Below are positions 18,795 through 26,805 of a stretch of DNA of 64,000 nucleotides, one piece after another. The DNA is from Ruminococcus bromii (GTDB taxonomy: Bacteria; Bacillota; Clostridia; Oscillospirales; Acutalibacteraceae). The notes under the pieces are model-generated. The model had not been told where the DNA came from. It searched no databases and worked only from the letters and a program-made list of their open reading frames with translations. Position numbers and translations under genes: made by a program. The stretch covers positions 1 to 64,000 of the forward strand of contig NZ_NNBY01000045.1 of assembly GCF_002834235.1 (NCBI RefSeq), given 5' to 3'. Positions within the stretch are counted from its first letter, which is position 1; every line of letters begins with the position of its first letter.

Positions 18795-18885
18795 ATTGCA
18801 TCAATGCCGTATTCGGGCATCTGATGCAATTCCTTTATCCGAGTATCTTCTCGAATAGATTGCGGTGGCACACCGCCGACCGCAA
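18795..18885. repeat. Family C repeat copy 2 (terminator after mgtE within)
   Basis: ATTGCATCA...TGATGCAAT with an inner ATGCC/GGGCAT pairing (18795-18830), then GCGGTG-GCA-CACCGC. It matches 706-795. On the minus strand a T run follows the first hairpin, so it probably ends the mgtE transcript. TTTCAA microrepeats lie at 18886-18916. Confidence 0.75.
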
Positions 18886-18924
18886 TTTTCAATTTTCCAT
18901 TTTCAACTTTCAATTTTAAAAAAA

Positions 18925-20295
18925 TCACAGATGCAAAATCAACTTTGCAACGCCGAAATAGATAAGCAATGAAAGCGAGTCGCAGACTGTTGAAATGAGC
19001 GGATTCGCCATAACAGCAGGGTCAAAGCCGACCTTGCTTGCCAAAAGGGGCAGACTGCTGCCGACAAGCTTTGCCATAATAATTGTGCCGACAAGCGTAA
19101 GCGAAATTACAAGGGCAATCATAAATGCGTTTTCCTGACCGTTGAGATCAAACAAAAGCAGTTTTACAAAGTTTGCCGCCGCAAGGGTAATACCGCAAAG
19201 AATTGACACCCTGAATTCTTTCCACAGCACAAGGAAAATGCTCCTGAAATGAATTTCACCGAGCGACAACGCACGAATTACGGAAACCGACGCCTGAGAA
19301 CCTGCGTTACCGCCCGAACCCGTAATCATCGGGATAAACGATGAGAGAATCAAAACATTGGCAAGCACAGCCTCAAATGATGAGATAATCGCACTTGTAA
19401 AGGTTGCCGAAAGCATGAGTATAAGCAGCCACGGCGCTCTCTTTTTGTACAGACCGAAAACGCTTGTTTTCATATACGGTTTGTCAGACGGCAATACGGC
19501 TGCCATCTTTTCGATATCCTCGGTAGCCTCTTCCTGAATAACATCAATAGCGTCGTCAATTGTTACGATACCGACAAGTCGGTTTTCGTTATCAACAACA
19601 GGAAGAGCAAGGAAGTTATAGTTTGAGAACATCTGGGCAACCTGCTCCTGATCGGCAAGAGTAGTTACCGAGATAACATTTTCCTCCATAATCGACTTTA
19701 CAAGCTCGTCATCTTCGGCAAGCAAAAGGTCTTTTACGGTGGTAATACCGATAAGCTTGTTGTTGGCATCGGTTACATAGCAGGTGTAGATTGTTTCCTT
19801 GTCAACACCTGTTCTTCTGATTCTTTTAATAGCCATTTCAGCCGTCATATCGGGACGAAGCACAATAAACTCGGTTGTCATAATCGAGCCTGCGCTGTCC
19901 TCGGGATATTTCAAAAGCTCGTTAATCTGCTTTCTCATATCCTTGTCGGCCTGTCTTAAAATACGCTTTACAACATTGGCAGGCATTTCCTCAATAAGGT
20001 CAACGGCGTCATCGACAAATAACTCATCGACAACCTCTTTCAGTTCGCTGTCGCTGAAGCCGTGGATAAGGAATTCCTGAGTTTCGTCATCCATTTCGAC
20101 AAAGGTTTCCGCCGCAAGCTCCTTTGGCAGAATACGAAACAGAATCGGCATTTTTTCATCCTGTAGATTTTCAAAAACCGCCGCAATGTCAAACGGTTTC
20201 ATCGTAATCAAAATGTCACGCAAAGTGCTGAACTTTTTGTCATCAAGCAACACTTTGATAGTTTCGGTAAGGGTTACGTTAACCTGTTCCATCAT
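18925..20295 (-). CDS. mgtE: Magnesium transporter MgtE
   Basis: A 456-residue Mg2+ channel/transporter. The cytoplasmic MgtE_N superhelical domain (about 1-130) is followed by two CBS domains (about 135-255), which sense intracellular Mg2+. A five-helix membrane domain (about 285-455) comes last, including GSGGNAGSQASVSVIRAL, the conserved pore-proximal motif. All parts are present and the length is normal. AGGAGG precedes the ATG at 20295 by five bases. Upstream lies a small reading frame (20392-20475) that may control it; I do not see an M-box magnesium riboswitch. Confidence 0.96.
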   Translation of the reverse strand: MMEQVNVTLTETIKVLLDDKKFSTLRDILITMKPFDIAAVFENLQDEKMPILFRILPKELAAETFVEMDDETQEFLIHGFSDSELKEVVDELFVDDAVDLIEEMPANVVKRILRQADKDMRKQINELLKYPEDSAGSIMTTEFIVLRPDMTAEMAIKRIRRTGVDKETIYTCYVTDANNKLIGITTVKDLLLAEDDELVKSIMEENVISVTTLADQEQVAQMFSNYNFLALPVVDNENRLVGIVTIDDAIDVIQEEATEDIEKMAAVLPSDKPYMKTSVFGLYKKRAPWLLILMLSATFTSAIISSFEAVLANVLILSSFIPMITGSGGNAGSQASVSVIRALSLGEIHFRSIFLVLWKEFRVSILCGITLAAANFVKLLLFDLNGQENAFMIALVISLTLVGTIIMAKLVGSSLPLLASKVGFDPAVMANPLISTVCDSLSLLIYFGVAKLILHL

Positions 20296-20391
20296 CTTTT
20301 CCTCCTTTTTAATTCAATTGGAAGTAAAGACGGTGTCACCCTGAGTATTAAATTAAATCAATTCAAATTAAAATAAAAATACAAAGCAAAA

Positions 20392-20475
20392 TCAATAAAA
20401 CAAAATGAACGCACAAGCGCACATTCTGTTGCAACTTCGCCCGGGTACAGCGCCTTTATTACCGTCTGCGTCCAT
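20392..20475 (-). CDS. Candidate leader peptide upstream of mgtE
   Basis: A 27-codon frame starting ATG at 20475 with a strong site GAGGTG eight bases upstream and ending at TGA 96 bases before mgtE. The peptide carries a Cys-rich CNRMCACAF motif followed by hydrophobic residues. Just upstream is a CGGGC-TTTT-GCCCG hairpin (about 20509-20519). A translated leader before a magnesium transporter suggests attenuation or ribosome-stalling control, as known for the mgtA/mgtCBR leaders of enterobacteria, but the peptide is unrelated. A chance reading frame remains possible; the good ribosome binding site argues against that. Confidence 0.5.
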   Translation of the reverse strand: MDADGNKGAVPGRSCNRMCACAFILFY

Positions 20476-20715
20476 TAAGTTTTCACCTCATTCGCATTTA
20501 AATTCGGGCAAAAGCCCGTACATATTTATTTTATTCTTTTTTATGTCCGATGTCAACGGATTTATCCGCTAAAAATCCACTTTGCAAACATTTTACATTA
20601 TCCTCTGTAACAGCTTGGTAACTCGGTATAATATTTCTTGCTTTTTTAAGTGTATCAATGTATAATGAATATGCATGATTTAAAATAAAATTTCAAAGAT
20701 TGGAGATTAACCGTT

Positions 20716-21357
20716 ATGACAGATATGGTTAAAAAATATGTTCCCTATGCGGTAATAATTTTGCTTGTTTATATGCTGTTGCCGCTTGTGTTTATTCCGG
20801 GCGCAATGCAGAAGTTTTCACCCGTTGCATATGACTTTGTGTTCCCGATTACAGCAATCGGCTGTTCGGCACACTACTGCTCAAAACACGGACTTGACTT
20901 TCTCTTTGCACTCATTGCGCCGATTATTTATCTTCCGAGTATGCTCATCTACAACGGCGGATTTTCTTCAAGCACACTTTCAACAAACCTTATTCTCCTC
21001 GTAGTTTATCTTGTTGCCGGAATTTTCGGACTTTTCCTCGGCGACCTTGCTTTCGGTGACAAGCGCCGTCAGAAAGAAAAGGCAGAACAGGAAGAAGCAG
21101 AGGAAATGCTCCTTGAGGCAAAGCGCCGTGAAAAGGAAGAACTTGAGAACATGACTTCATCAAGCAAAAAGTCCGAAAGAAAAGCACCTTACAGACAGGA
21201 ACGCAAGCCTGCACGCAGACCGTCGCCTGCACCGCAGAAAACCGAAACAGCAGATGACGATGATTTTGATTATGACAAGTACCTTTCCGGTATTGACAGA
21301 AAGCGAGATCCGAACGAAAGCGAAATTGACGATATCTTAAACGAATACAGACACTAA
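20716..21357 (+). CDS. Multi-pass membrane protein with charged cytoplasmic tail, unknown
   Basis: A 213-residue protein. The first 115 residues hold three to four hydrophobic helices (about 10-30, 38-55, 60-80, 90-112). The C-terminal 100 residues are highly charged, starting with a KRRQKEKAEQEEAEEML coiled-coil-like helix, then a basic Pro/Arg segment and an acidic end. I recognise no family. A TATAAT at about 20616 may be its -10 box. The stop codon is followed immediately by a family A repeat and then the hairpin at 21453. Diverges from mgtE. Confidence 0.75.
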   Translation: MTDMVKKYVPYAVIILLVYMLLPLVFIPGAMQKFSPVAYDFVFPITAIGCSAHYCSKHGLDFLFALIAPIIYLPSMLIYNGGFSSSTLSTNLILLVVYLVAGIFGLFLGDLAFGDKRRQKEKAEQEEAEEMLLEAKRREKEELENMTSSSKKSERKAPYRQERKPARRPSPAPQKTETADDDDFDYDKYLSGIDRKRDPNESEIDDILNEYRH

Positions 21358-21424
21358 CGGCGAGCCGCCGTTCCCAGTTCGTGCAGATAGTATTTATAAG
21401 GGCGAAAATAAAATGCCCGAGCAG
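21358..21424 (+). repeat. Family A repeat directly after a stop codon
   Basis: CGGCGAGCCGCCG, TTCCCAGTTCGTGCAGATAG, then ATGCCCGAGC. The first base follows the TAA of the membrane protein gene. The middle is shorter than in the other copies. Confidence 0.75.
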
Positions 21425-21452
21425 AATTCTATAACTAAAAATGTAAAATTAA

Positions 21453-21498
21453 AGTCGGGAAGACAATTTGCAAAATGCAAAGCATTGTCTTCCCGACT
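21453..21498 (+). terminator. Long terminator hairpin (family D repeat)
   Basis: AGTCGGGAAGACAAT pairs with ATTGTCTTCCCGACT around a TTTGCAAA-containing loop and is followed by TGTTTTTGTTT. The outer stem and loop resemble 45385-45425, while the inner arm differs. Confidence 0.85.
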
Positions 21499-21649
21499 GT
21501 TTTTGTTTAATCAGCAGGGGTGTTCATCGGACACCAGTTTTGATTAAATTTTATGTTTAAATAAGATTATGTGATGTTATGTAAGTTGTGTGTAATTTGT
21601 AACATTTATATCATTTAATTTTCAATATTATTTGTACCATTATTTTTGT

Positions 21650-22558
21650 TTAAATCAACCCAACGATATACTTCTGAATCAAGGTTGCGTCAACAACACT
21701 GATTTCGCCGTCATGGTTTACATCGCTGTTAAAAAGCTGAGTCTTGCCGAATTTTACAATACCTACAACATATTTCTGAACAGATGTTGCATCTCCAACC
21801 GTAATGTTTCCGTCTGGATATGCATCACCGCAAGTCAGGCAGTTCAATTTGCCACCAATCGTTGTTTTACACTCTGCGCCGTTTTTAAGTCTGCAATATT
21901 TATAAGCCATAAGGCCCGTATCCTCGCCAAGCTGTCTTGAAATATAAAACTCCGCATAGCCGTTCTTATCGGGGACAAAAGATGTTACCGCACCTCCGCT
22001 GACAAAATATGCGCCCGAGGTTGCATAGCAAGGTTTGCCGCTGCTGTCTGTACCGAAATCCTCATATGTAAAGTCAAAATTCTTGTATGTGCCATCGCTG
22101 AGTTTTCCGGTCATTGTGCCATCATCATTAAAGACATCAGGAAAATAGTCGGAGAGTTTAATCCTTATCTTAACATATTCTCCGCCTGTTGAATCATAAT
22201 TGAATTTCATACCCGTATTACCAAAATAACGATTATCCGCTGTTATCATATGGCGAGTAAATTCCTGATTTTTCGGGAGATTTACAAACTTCGGTGCATC
22301 AATACAGTCCTTAAACATCACGCTGTACTTTTGATAATCCGTTGATATGAACATTGCCCCGAAATTCTTTGCCGTATTTTCGGTATATCCCGTTGTTGTA
22401 ACAAAAAGCTGATTGTTTGAGATTTTCTGTGTTGTACCTGTAACTTCAAAGTCCTTGCGATCTTCATACTCGCTTACCGCACCTGTCATAAGAACCGAAC
22501 CGACGGTAAGCACACCGCACATTGCGATTGCAGTTATTTTTTTAATTATACTTTTCAT
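21650..22558 (-). CDS. Secreted dockerin-domain protein (paralogue 3 of 3)
   Basis: A 302-residue exported protein: signal peptide (1-29), an approximately 210-residue N-terminal domain of unknown type, and a C-terminal type I dockerin (about 243-302). The dockerin has two calcium-loop helices, DAYPDGNITVGDATSVQKYV and DVNHDGEISVVDATLIQKY. The N-terminal domain shares ISNNQLFVTTTGYTEN, FKDCI, NLPK and TGGEYVK with both upstream paralogues. Dockerins plug into cohesins of cellulosome-like scaffolds, so this protein would be displayed on such a complex. The N-terminal domain resembles neither a glycosidase nor a CBM that I know. AGGTG precedes the ATG. Last gene of a three-gene operon. Confidence 0.9.
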   Translation of the reverse strand: MKSIIKKITAIAMCGVLTVGSVLMTGAVSEYEDRKDFEVTGTTQKISNNQLFVTTTGYTENTAKNFGAMFISTDYQKYSVMFKDCIDAPKFVNLPKNQEFTRHMITADNRYFGNTGMKFNYDSTGGEYVKIRIKLSDYFPDVFNDDGTMTGKLSDGTYKNFDFTYEDFGTDSSGKPCYATSGAYFVSGGAVTSFVPDKNGYAEFYISRQLGEDTGLMAYKYCRLKNGAECKTTIGGKLNCLTCGDAYPDGNITVGDATSVQKYVVGIVKFGKTQLFNSDVNHDGEISVVDATLIQKYIVGLI

Positions 22559-22580
22559 TGTTTACACCTATTTATGTTGT

Positions 22581-23495
22581 TTAGCTATCCAAACCGACAA
22601 TATGTTTCTGAATCAAGGTTGCGTCAACAACACTGATTTCACCGTCATGGTTTACATCGCTGTTAAAGAGCTGAAGCTTGTCAAAGTCCTCAATACCTGC
22701 AACATATTTTTGAACAAGCGTTGCATCTACAATTGTTATAGAATCATCCTTGGTTATATCGCCTCGAACAAGACCGTATAGGCGTGCTCCCTGTACAGCA
22801 CGATTAAAGGACAGTCCGTCTTTTCTTCTGTAGTTAAGATACATCGACAATTCGGTTCTTACACCGATTTTCTTTGAAATATAGAGCTCGGCATAACCGT
22901 CCTTATCAGGGACAACTGCCGTTACAGCCGCACCGCTCTTTACACATATACCCGAAGTTTCGCAATAGTCTTTTTTGTCGGAACTTGCGGAATCGTAATC
23001 TTTGTGAGTCCAGGCAAAGGTGTGTGTGCTACCGTCATCAAGGGTTTGAGTAACAGAGCCGTCCTCGTTAAAGTAAGGCGAAAAAGTAGATAATTTAATT
23101 TTTACCTTTTCATATTCTCCGCCTGTGTTATCAAATGTATAAAGGTCATATATATTTGTAAAATAAGAACCGCTCAGGTTTGTCAATTTATTGTAATAAA
23201 ATTCCTGATTTTTCGGGAGATTTAAAAATTTCAGTTTATTCACGCAATCTTTAAAATATACGCTGTATCCTTTGCCTGCCATATTTTCAAACATAACACC
23301 GTAATACTTTGGATTGCTTTCGTTATAGCCTGTTGCCGTAACAAGAACTTGATTATTACTGATTTTACGGGTTTCGCCCATTAGTCTGAAATCTCTTTCA
23401 TCACCAATCCATTTTGCGTTTGCAACAAACGCAGAGCTTACCGCCAACACACAGCACATTGCGATTGCGGTTATTTTTTTGACTGTTCTTTTCAT
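22581..23495 (-). CDS. Secreted dockerin-domain protein (paralogue 2 of 3)
   Basis: A 304-residue paralogue with the same order: signal peptide (1-27), a unique N-terminal domain and a type I dockerin (about 245-304). It is the most divergent of the three in the N-terminal domain (it has GETRKISNNQVLVTATGY and a WTHKDYDS segment), but its second dockerin repeat is nearly identical to the others. The spacers to both neighbours are 22 bases and almost the same sequence, including the AGGTG site, which points to recent tandem duplication. Cohesin partners are not in the window. Confidence 0.9.
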   Translation of the reverse strand: MKRTVKKITAIAMCCVLAVSSAFVANAKWIGDERDFRLMGETRKISNNQVLVTATGYNESNPKYYGVMFENMAGKGYSVYFKDCVNKLKFLNLPKNQEFYYNKLTNLSGSYFTNIYDLYTFDNTGGEYEKVKIKLSTFSPYFNEDGSVTQTLDDGSTHTFAWTHKDYDSASSDKKDYCETSGICVKSGAAVTAVVPDKDGYAELYISKKIGVRTELSMYLNYRRKDGLSFNRAVQGARLYGLVRGDITKDDSITIVDATLVQKYVAGIEDFDKLQLFNSDVNHDGEISVVDATLIQKHIVGLDS

Positions 23496-23517
23496 TATTT
23501 ACACCTATTTATATTGT

Positions 23518-24429
23518 TCAGCTGTCCAAACCGACAATATACTTCTGAATCAAGGTTGCGTCAACAACACTGATTTCGCCGTCATCGTTTACATCGCTGT
23601 TAAAAAGCTGAAGCTTGTCAAAGTCCTCAATACCTGCAACATATTTCTGAACAAGCGTTGCATCAGTAACAGAAATGTATCCGCTTAAATCCGTATCACC
23701 GCAAGTTAAACCGACCAGAGTATCTCCGATTCTTCCGTAATCGCAATGAGCTCTGTCTTTAAGTCTGCAATAGCAGTACGACATTACTTTTGTATCTACA
23801 CCAAGCTGTCTTGAAACATATATTTCAGCATAGCCGTCCTTATCGGGAGCAAAGGAGGTTACCGCACCTCCGCTTGTCGCATATGCGCCGGATCCCGCAT
23901 AGCAATTAGCACCGATGCTGTCAGTTCCGAAATCTTCGTATGTAAAATCAAAATCCTTGTAAGAACCGTCGCTAAGCTCAGCAGTCATTGTTCCGTTTTC
24001 ATTGAACAGACGTGAAAAATCGGAAAGCTTAATTTTCACCTTGACATATTCACCGCCTGTTTTGTCAAACTGATAGAATGTCTGAACATTACCGAAATAA
24101 CCGTGCCCCTGCGTCATCATATATTTTACAAATTTTTCGCCCTTTGGAAGATTTAAAAATTTCGGTGCATTGATACAATCCTTAAACCATATATCGTAAT
24201 CCTTTTCTTCGGTTGTTTGAAACTTTGCACCGAAATTTTTATTGGTATTTTCAGTGTATCCCGTTGTTGTCACAAAAAGCTGATTGTTTGAAATTTTCTG
24301 CGTTGTACCTGTAACTTCAAAGTCCTTGTGATTTTCATCTTCGCTTACCGCACCTGTCATAAGAACCGAACCGACGGTAAGCACACCGCACATTGCGATT
24401 GCAGTTATTTTTTTAATTGTATTTTTCAT
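23518..24429 (-). CDS. Secreted dockerin-domain protein (paralogue 1 of 3)
   Basis: The first gene of the dockerin operon, 303 residues. Signal peptide (1-29), N-terminal domain with FEVTGTTQKISNNQLF and DFTYEDFGTDS, and a type I dockerin (about 242-303) with loops DTDLSGYISVTDATLVQKYV and DVNDDGEISVVDATLIQKY. I begin at the ATG at 24429, seven bases after GGAGG, not 11 codons earlier. The N-terminal domain is about 65 percent identical by eye to paralogue 3. Function unknown; the paired-aromatic, Asp-rich, beta-strand-like sequence could be an adhesive or carbohydrate-binding fold. Confidence 0.9.
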   Translation of the reverse strand: MKNTIKKITAIAMCGVLTVGSVLMTGAVSEDENHKDFEVTGTTQKISNNQLFVTTTGYTENTNKNFGAKFQTTEEKDYDIWFKDCINAPKFLNLPKGEKFVKYMMTQGHGYFGNVQTFYQFDKTGGEYVKVKIKLSDFSRLFNENGTMTAELSDGSYKDFDFTYEDFGTDSIGANCYAGSGAYATSGGAVTSFAPDKDGYAEIYVSRQLGVDTKVMSYCYCRLKDRAHCDYGRIGDTLVGLTCGDTDLSGYISVTDATLVQKYVAGIEDFDKLQLFNSDVNDDGEISVVDATLIQKYIVGLDS

Positions 24430-24481
24430 TGTTATCCTCCGTGTTTGTAATTTTATCCGCAAATTTGTTCATACTTGTTTA

Positions 24482-24510
24482 AGTTTATCAATCTATTTTT
24501 CTTATGTCAA
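24482..24510 (-). promoter_or_regulatory. Promoter of the dockerin operon
   Basis: On the minus strand TTGACA (24505-24510), a 17-base spacer and TAAACT (24482-24487), about 50 bases before the first dockerin gene. Confidence 0.75.
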
Positions 24511-24627
24511 TAATTTTGAAATAAATTTGGCATTTACGGCAATATATGCGTATTTTTCAAATATTAACTATTACAAATGACAGACAAAATACTCGGTCAT
24601 TTCTGTTTTAAACAATTGGTCTTTAAA

Positions 24628-24659
24628 CAAAAAAACAGACTGCACCGTGATGCAGTCTG
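24628..24659 (-). terminator. Terminator after the sortase genes
   Basis: CAGACTGCA/TGCAGTCTG stem with a CCGTGA loop, then a run of T on the minus strand. It separates the pilus locus from the dockerin operon. Confidence 0.9.
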
Positions 24660-24666
24660 CTGTAAA

Positions 24667-25455
24667 TTATGACGCACGCTCACATATTACATAGTAACGG
24701 TCAAAACCGCCGTTGCCGTCACTTATGCAGGTAAACATCGTGAGCAAATCTCTGTCCTTCTGCAAATAGCAGTCGCCTGATTCGCTCGGCTTATTGACTT
24801 TGGTTTCAACAACCTTGTAATTGAGTGTATCCCAATAATTTGTGATTGAAACCCTGTCACCGATTTTGAGGTTGCGGAGGTTGTCAAAGAATATTCGACC
24901 GATGTATCCCGTGTGACCTGCAAGGACTGCGTTTGTATTCTTACCACCGATTGGCAATGAGGTTGCACTCATATGTGCCGCACCGTAGCTCATATTTGAG
25001 CTGTTCGCACCGAGGTAAATCGGCAGACGCATATTTATTGTTTCTGCGGTAACATAGCCGTAAATGCCGTCGGTTATGCCGTAATCCTCAAGATTGACGG
25101 CAGCCTGTGAATAGGTATCGTTGCGGAGCATTTCATACTGGTTCGTTTCAAGTTTTTTGTTGTAGGCAACGCTGTCATTGAAAAGTCTGTCGAGGTCAGC
25201 CTTGAAAACAACGGGCTGTTTGGAGGTACGCTTACCGTCCCTGTCAATTTTGTAACCCTCTTCGTCAACCTTGCCGTCCTTGACCGCCTGTTCAAAAGAG
25301 CCGTCCTCAGCTTCTTCAACACGGGTATCAAATCCGTCAGCCTCACCGTTTGAAATCTGTGTTCCGATAAAATTTGATATAGGGGGGAATGCGACAAGAC
25401 CTATTCCGACAACGAGCATTGCTATTGCCACACCCGTAAGTATTTTTTTAATCAT
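24667..25455 (-). CDS. Sortase (second of a pair, no C-terminal membrane anchor)
   Basis: A 262-residue membrane-anchored transpeptidase that joins surface proteins to peptidoglycan or to each other. One N-terminal helix (about 3-25) precedes a linker and the sortase fold. Catalytic residues are His in VLAGHTGYIG, Cys in TMFTCISDG and the Arg near RYYVICER. It lacks the DPF/DPW lid and the C-terminal helix of the neighbouring class C enzyme, so it may be the wall-anchoring member. I start at the ATG at 25455, which overlaps the end of the upstream sortase by eight bases (ATGATTAA), with GGTGAT upstream. Confidence 0.9.
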   Translation of the reverse strand: MIKKILTGVAIAMLVVGIGLVAFPPISNFIGTQISNGEADGFDTRVEEAEDGSFEQAVKDGKVDEEGYKIDRDGKRTSKQPVVFKADLDRLFNDSVAYNKKLETNQYEMLRNDTYSQAAVNLEDYGITDGIYGYVTAETINMRLPIYLGANSSNMSYGAAHMSATSLPIGGKNTNAVLAGHTGYIGRIFFDNLRNLKIGDRVSITNYWDTLNYKVVETKVNKPSESGDCYLQKDRDLLTMFTCISDGNGGFDRYYVICERAS

Positions 25456-26392
25456 CGGAATCACCGCCCAAATCATTCTGATTTTCGTCAGCCGAGCCAT
25501 CTCTCAGCCGTTTTGCACCGTTTGACTTCTTCTTTTTACGCTTGAGCAGAAATACAACCGCAAACACAACAAGTGCAACAAAGCCGACAATTATGCCGAT
25601 TGCGACTGCATAAGGGATTTTGTAACCGAGGAAAAATATGTAATCGTTGTCAAATTTCGCAAGCGACTCGCCCGTTTCAATATACTTTGTATCGTCATAA
25701 TCGACACGCTTGCCACGCACGAGAAGTCTGTGCGTATTAACGCCGTATGGGGTACAGGTGAGGAGCGTTACAAGGTCTTCGCCGTCAACAATCCGCAAGG
25801 AATTGATTTCCGAGGGAAGAACAACTTCGATTTGATCAACCTCATATTTCAGCGTTCTGTCGAGGATATGAACATAGAATTCATCGCCGACCTTCATATC
25901 GGTGAGGTAATCGAAAAATGTTTCGCCCGGATAACCCGAATGGGCAGAAATTACGGAATGTGTGCTTGCACCGCCGACAGGCAGGGAAGTGTTTTGAAGA
26001 TGCCCTGCACCTTTGGAAAGAATCTCTTCGCTTGTGCCGTGATAAATCGGCAGATAAACATTGATTTTCGGAACATCAATGTAGCCGATAAGACCGTTAT
26101 CATCAACATTGAGAGTTTTCTCATAATTTGCACCGATTTTCTGAAAAGCCTTTTCGTCGAACGGGTCGGTAATTATCATATTATTTGAAAGGCTGTTATT
26201 GTACTTAGCGGCCTCTTCAAACATTTTTTGAGTTTTCTCACTCGGCATCTGAGCAACCCTGTTGGTGTACTCCTTAACCCTGCTTCGACTGACATAGTTA
26301 TTAATTGCGGAGCTGACAAGCGGATAGCTCATTATGCCGATTCCTGCAACGAATATTAAAACTATTAGTAAAATTGACAGCTTTCGTTTCAT
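25448..26392 (-). CDS. Class C (pilus-type) sortase
   Basis: A 314-residue pilin polymerase. N-terminal helix (about 5-27), a lid segment with TDPFDE (about 76-81) that would cover the active site, the catalytic domain with His in ISAHSGYPG and Cys in LLTCTPYGVNTHRLLVRG, and a C-terminal helix (about 258-282) with a basic and then acidic tail. This combination is diagnostic of class C sortases, which link pilin subunits through Lys side chains. It follows the pilin gene by 410 bases and overlaps the second sortase, so the two are translationally coupled. Confidence 0.95.
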   Translation of the reverse strand: MKRKLSILLIVLIFVAGIGIMSYPLVSSAINNYVSRSRVKEYTNRVAQMPSEKTQKMFEEAAKYNNSLSNNMIITDPFDEKAFQKIGANYEKTLNVDDNGLIGYIDVPKINVYLPIYHGTSEEILSKGAGHLQNTSLPVGGASTHSVISAHSGYPGETFFDYLTDMKVGDEFYVHILDRTLKYEVDQIEVVLPSEINSLRIVDGEDLVTLLTCTPYGVNTHRLLVRGKRVDYDDTKYIETGESLAKFDNDYIFFLGYKIPYAVAIGIIVGFVALVVFAVVFLLKRKKKKSNGAKRLRDGSADENQNDLGGDSDD

Positions 26393-26461
26393 AAAATTTT
26401 CCTTTTCTGCGTGTTTTGTTCCGTTGTTATTATACTATATTTTACTATTTATCGCAACTGC

Positions 26462-26640
26462 ACGGCGAGCCGCCGTTCCCTGTTCGTGTAGATAGTTTGT
26501 AATGTCAAAACATATTATGCCCGAGCGTAACATTGTGGTAGTTGGTAAATTTCCATATGGCGAGCCGCCGTTCCCAGTTCGTGAAGATAGTTTGTGCAAT
26601 ACCAAAACATATTCCGCCCGAGCGTAACATTGTGGTGGTT
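26462..26640 (+). repeat. Two tandem family A repeats between pilin and sortase genes
   Basis: Copy 1 at 26462-26541 and copy 2 at 26557-26640, both CGAGCCGCCGTTCCC, TTCGTG-AGATAGTTTGT, CCCGAGCGTAACATTGTGGT. Their spacing means the insertion of this repeat has occurred twice, or one copy duplicated, inside the pilus locus. Confidence 0.85.
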
Positions 26641-26690
26641 TGCGACGTTTATAAAATTCTATATCTATCATAATTTATCTGCCATTACTT

Positions 26691-26716
26691 GGTGGGCGGA
26701 TAATATCCGCCTCTAC
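26691..26716 (-). repeat. Family B repeat, GGCGGAT stem
   Basis: GGCGGAT-AAT-ATCCGCC followed by TCTAC; same core as 43414-43437. Confidence 0.7.
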
Positions 26717-26736
26717 GGCTCTTCTGTAAATAGAAC

Positions 26737-26758
26737 GGGGATGCGTTGCCGCATCCCC
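26737..26758 (-). terminator. Hairpin after the pilin gene
   Basis: GGGGATGCG-TTGC-CGCATCCCC, a very stable stem but with only a weak T tract on the minus strand. It may end most pilin transcripts or protect their 3' end while some read through to the sortases. Confidence 0.6.
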
Positions 26759-26805
26759 TGAAAATTACATATATCACAGATTTTAAGATAAAGATATTCG
26801 ATTAA

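Noticed and set aside
20296..20540. M-box magnesium riboswitch upstream of mgtE
   Set aside because: I could not align the conserved core of the M-box; the region fits a translated leader better.
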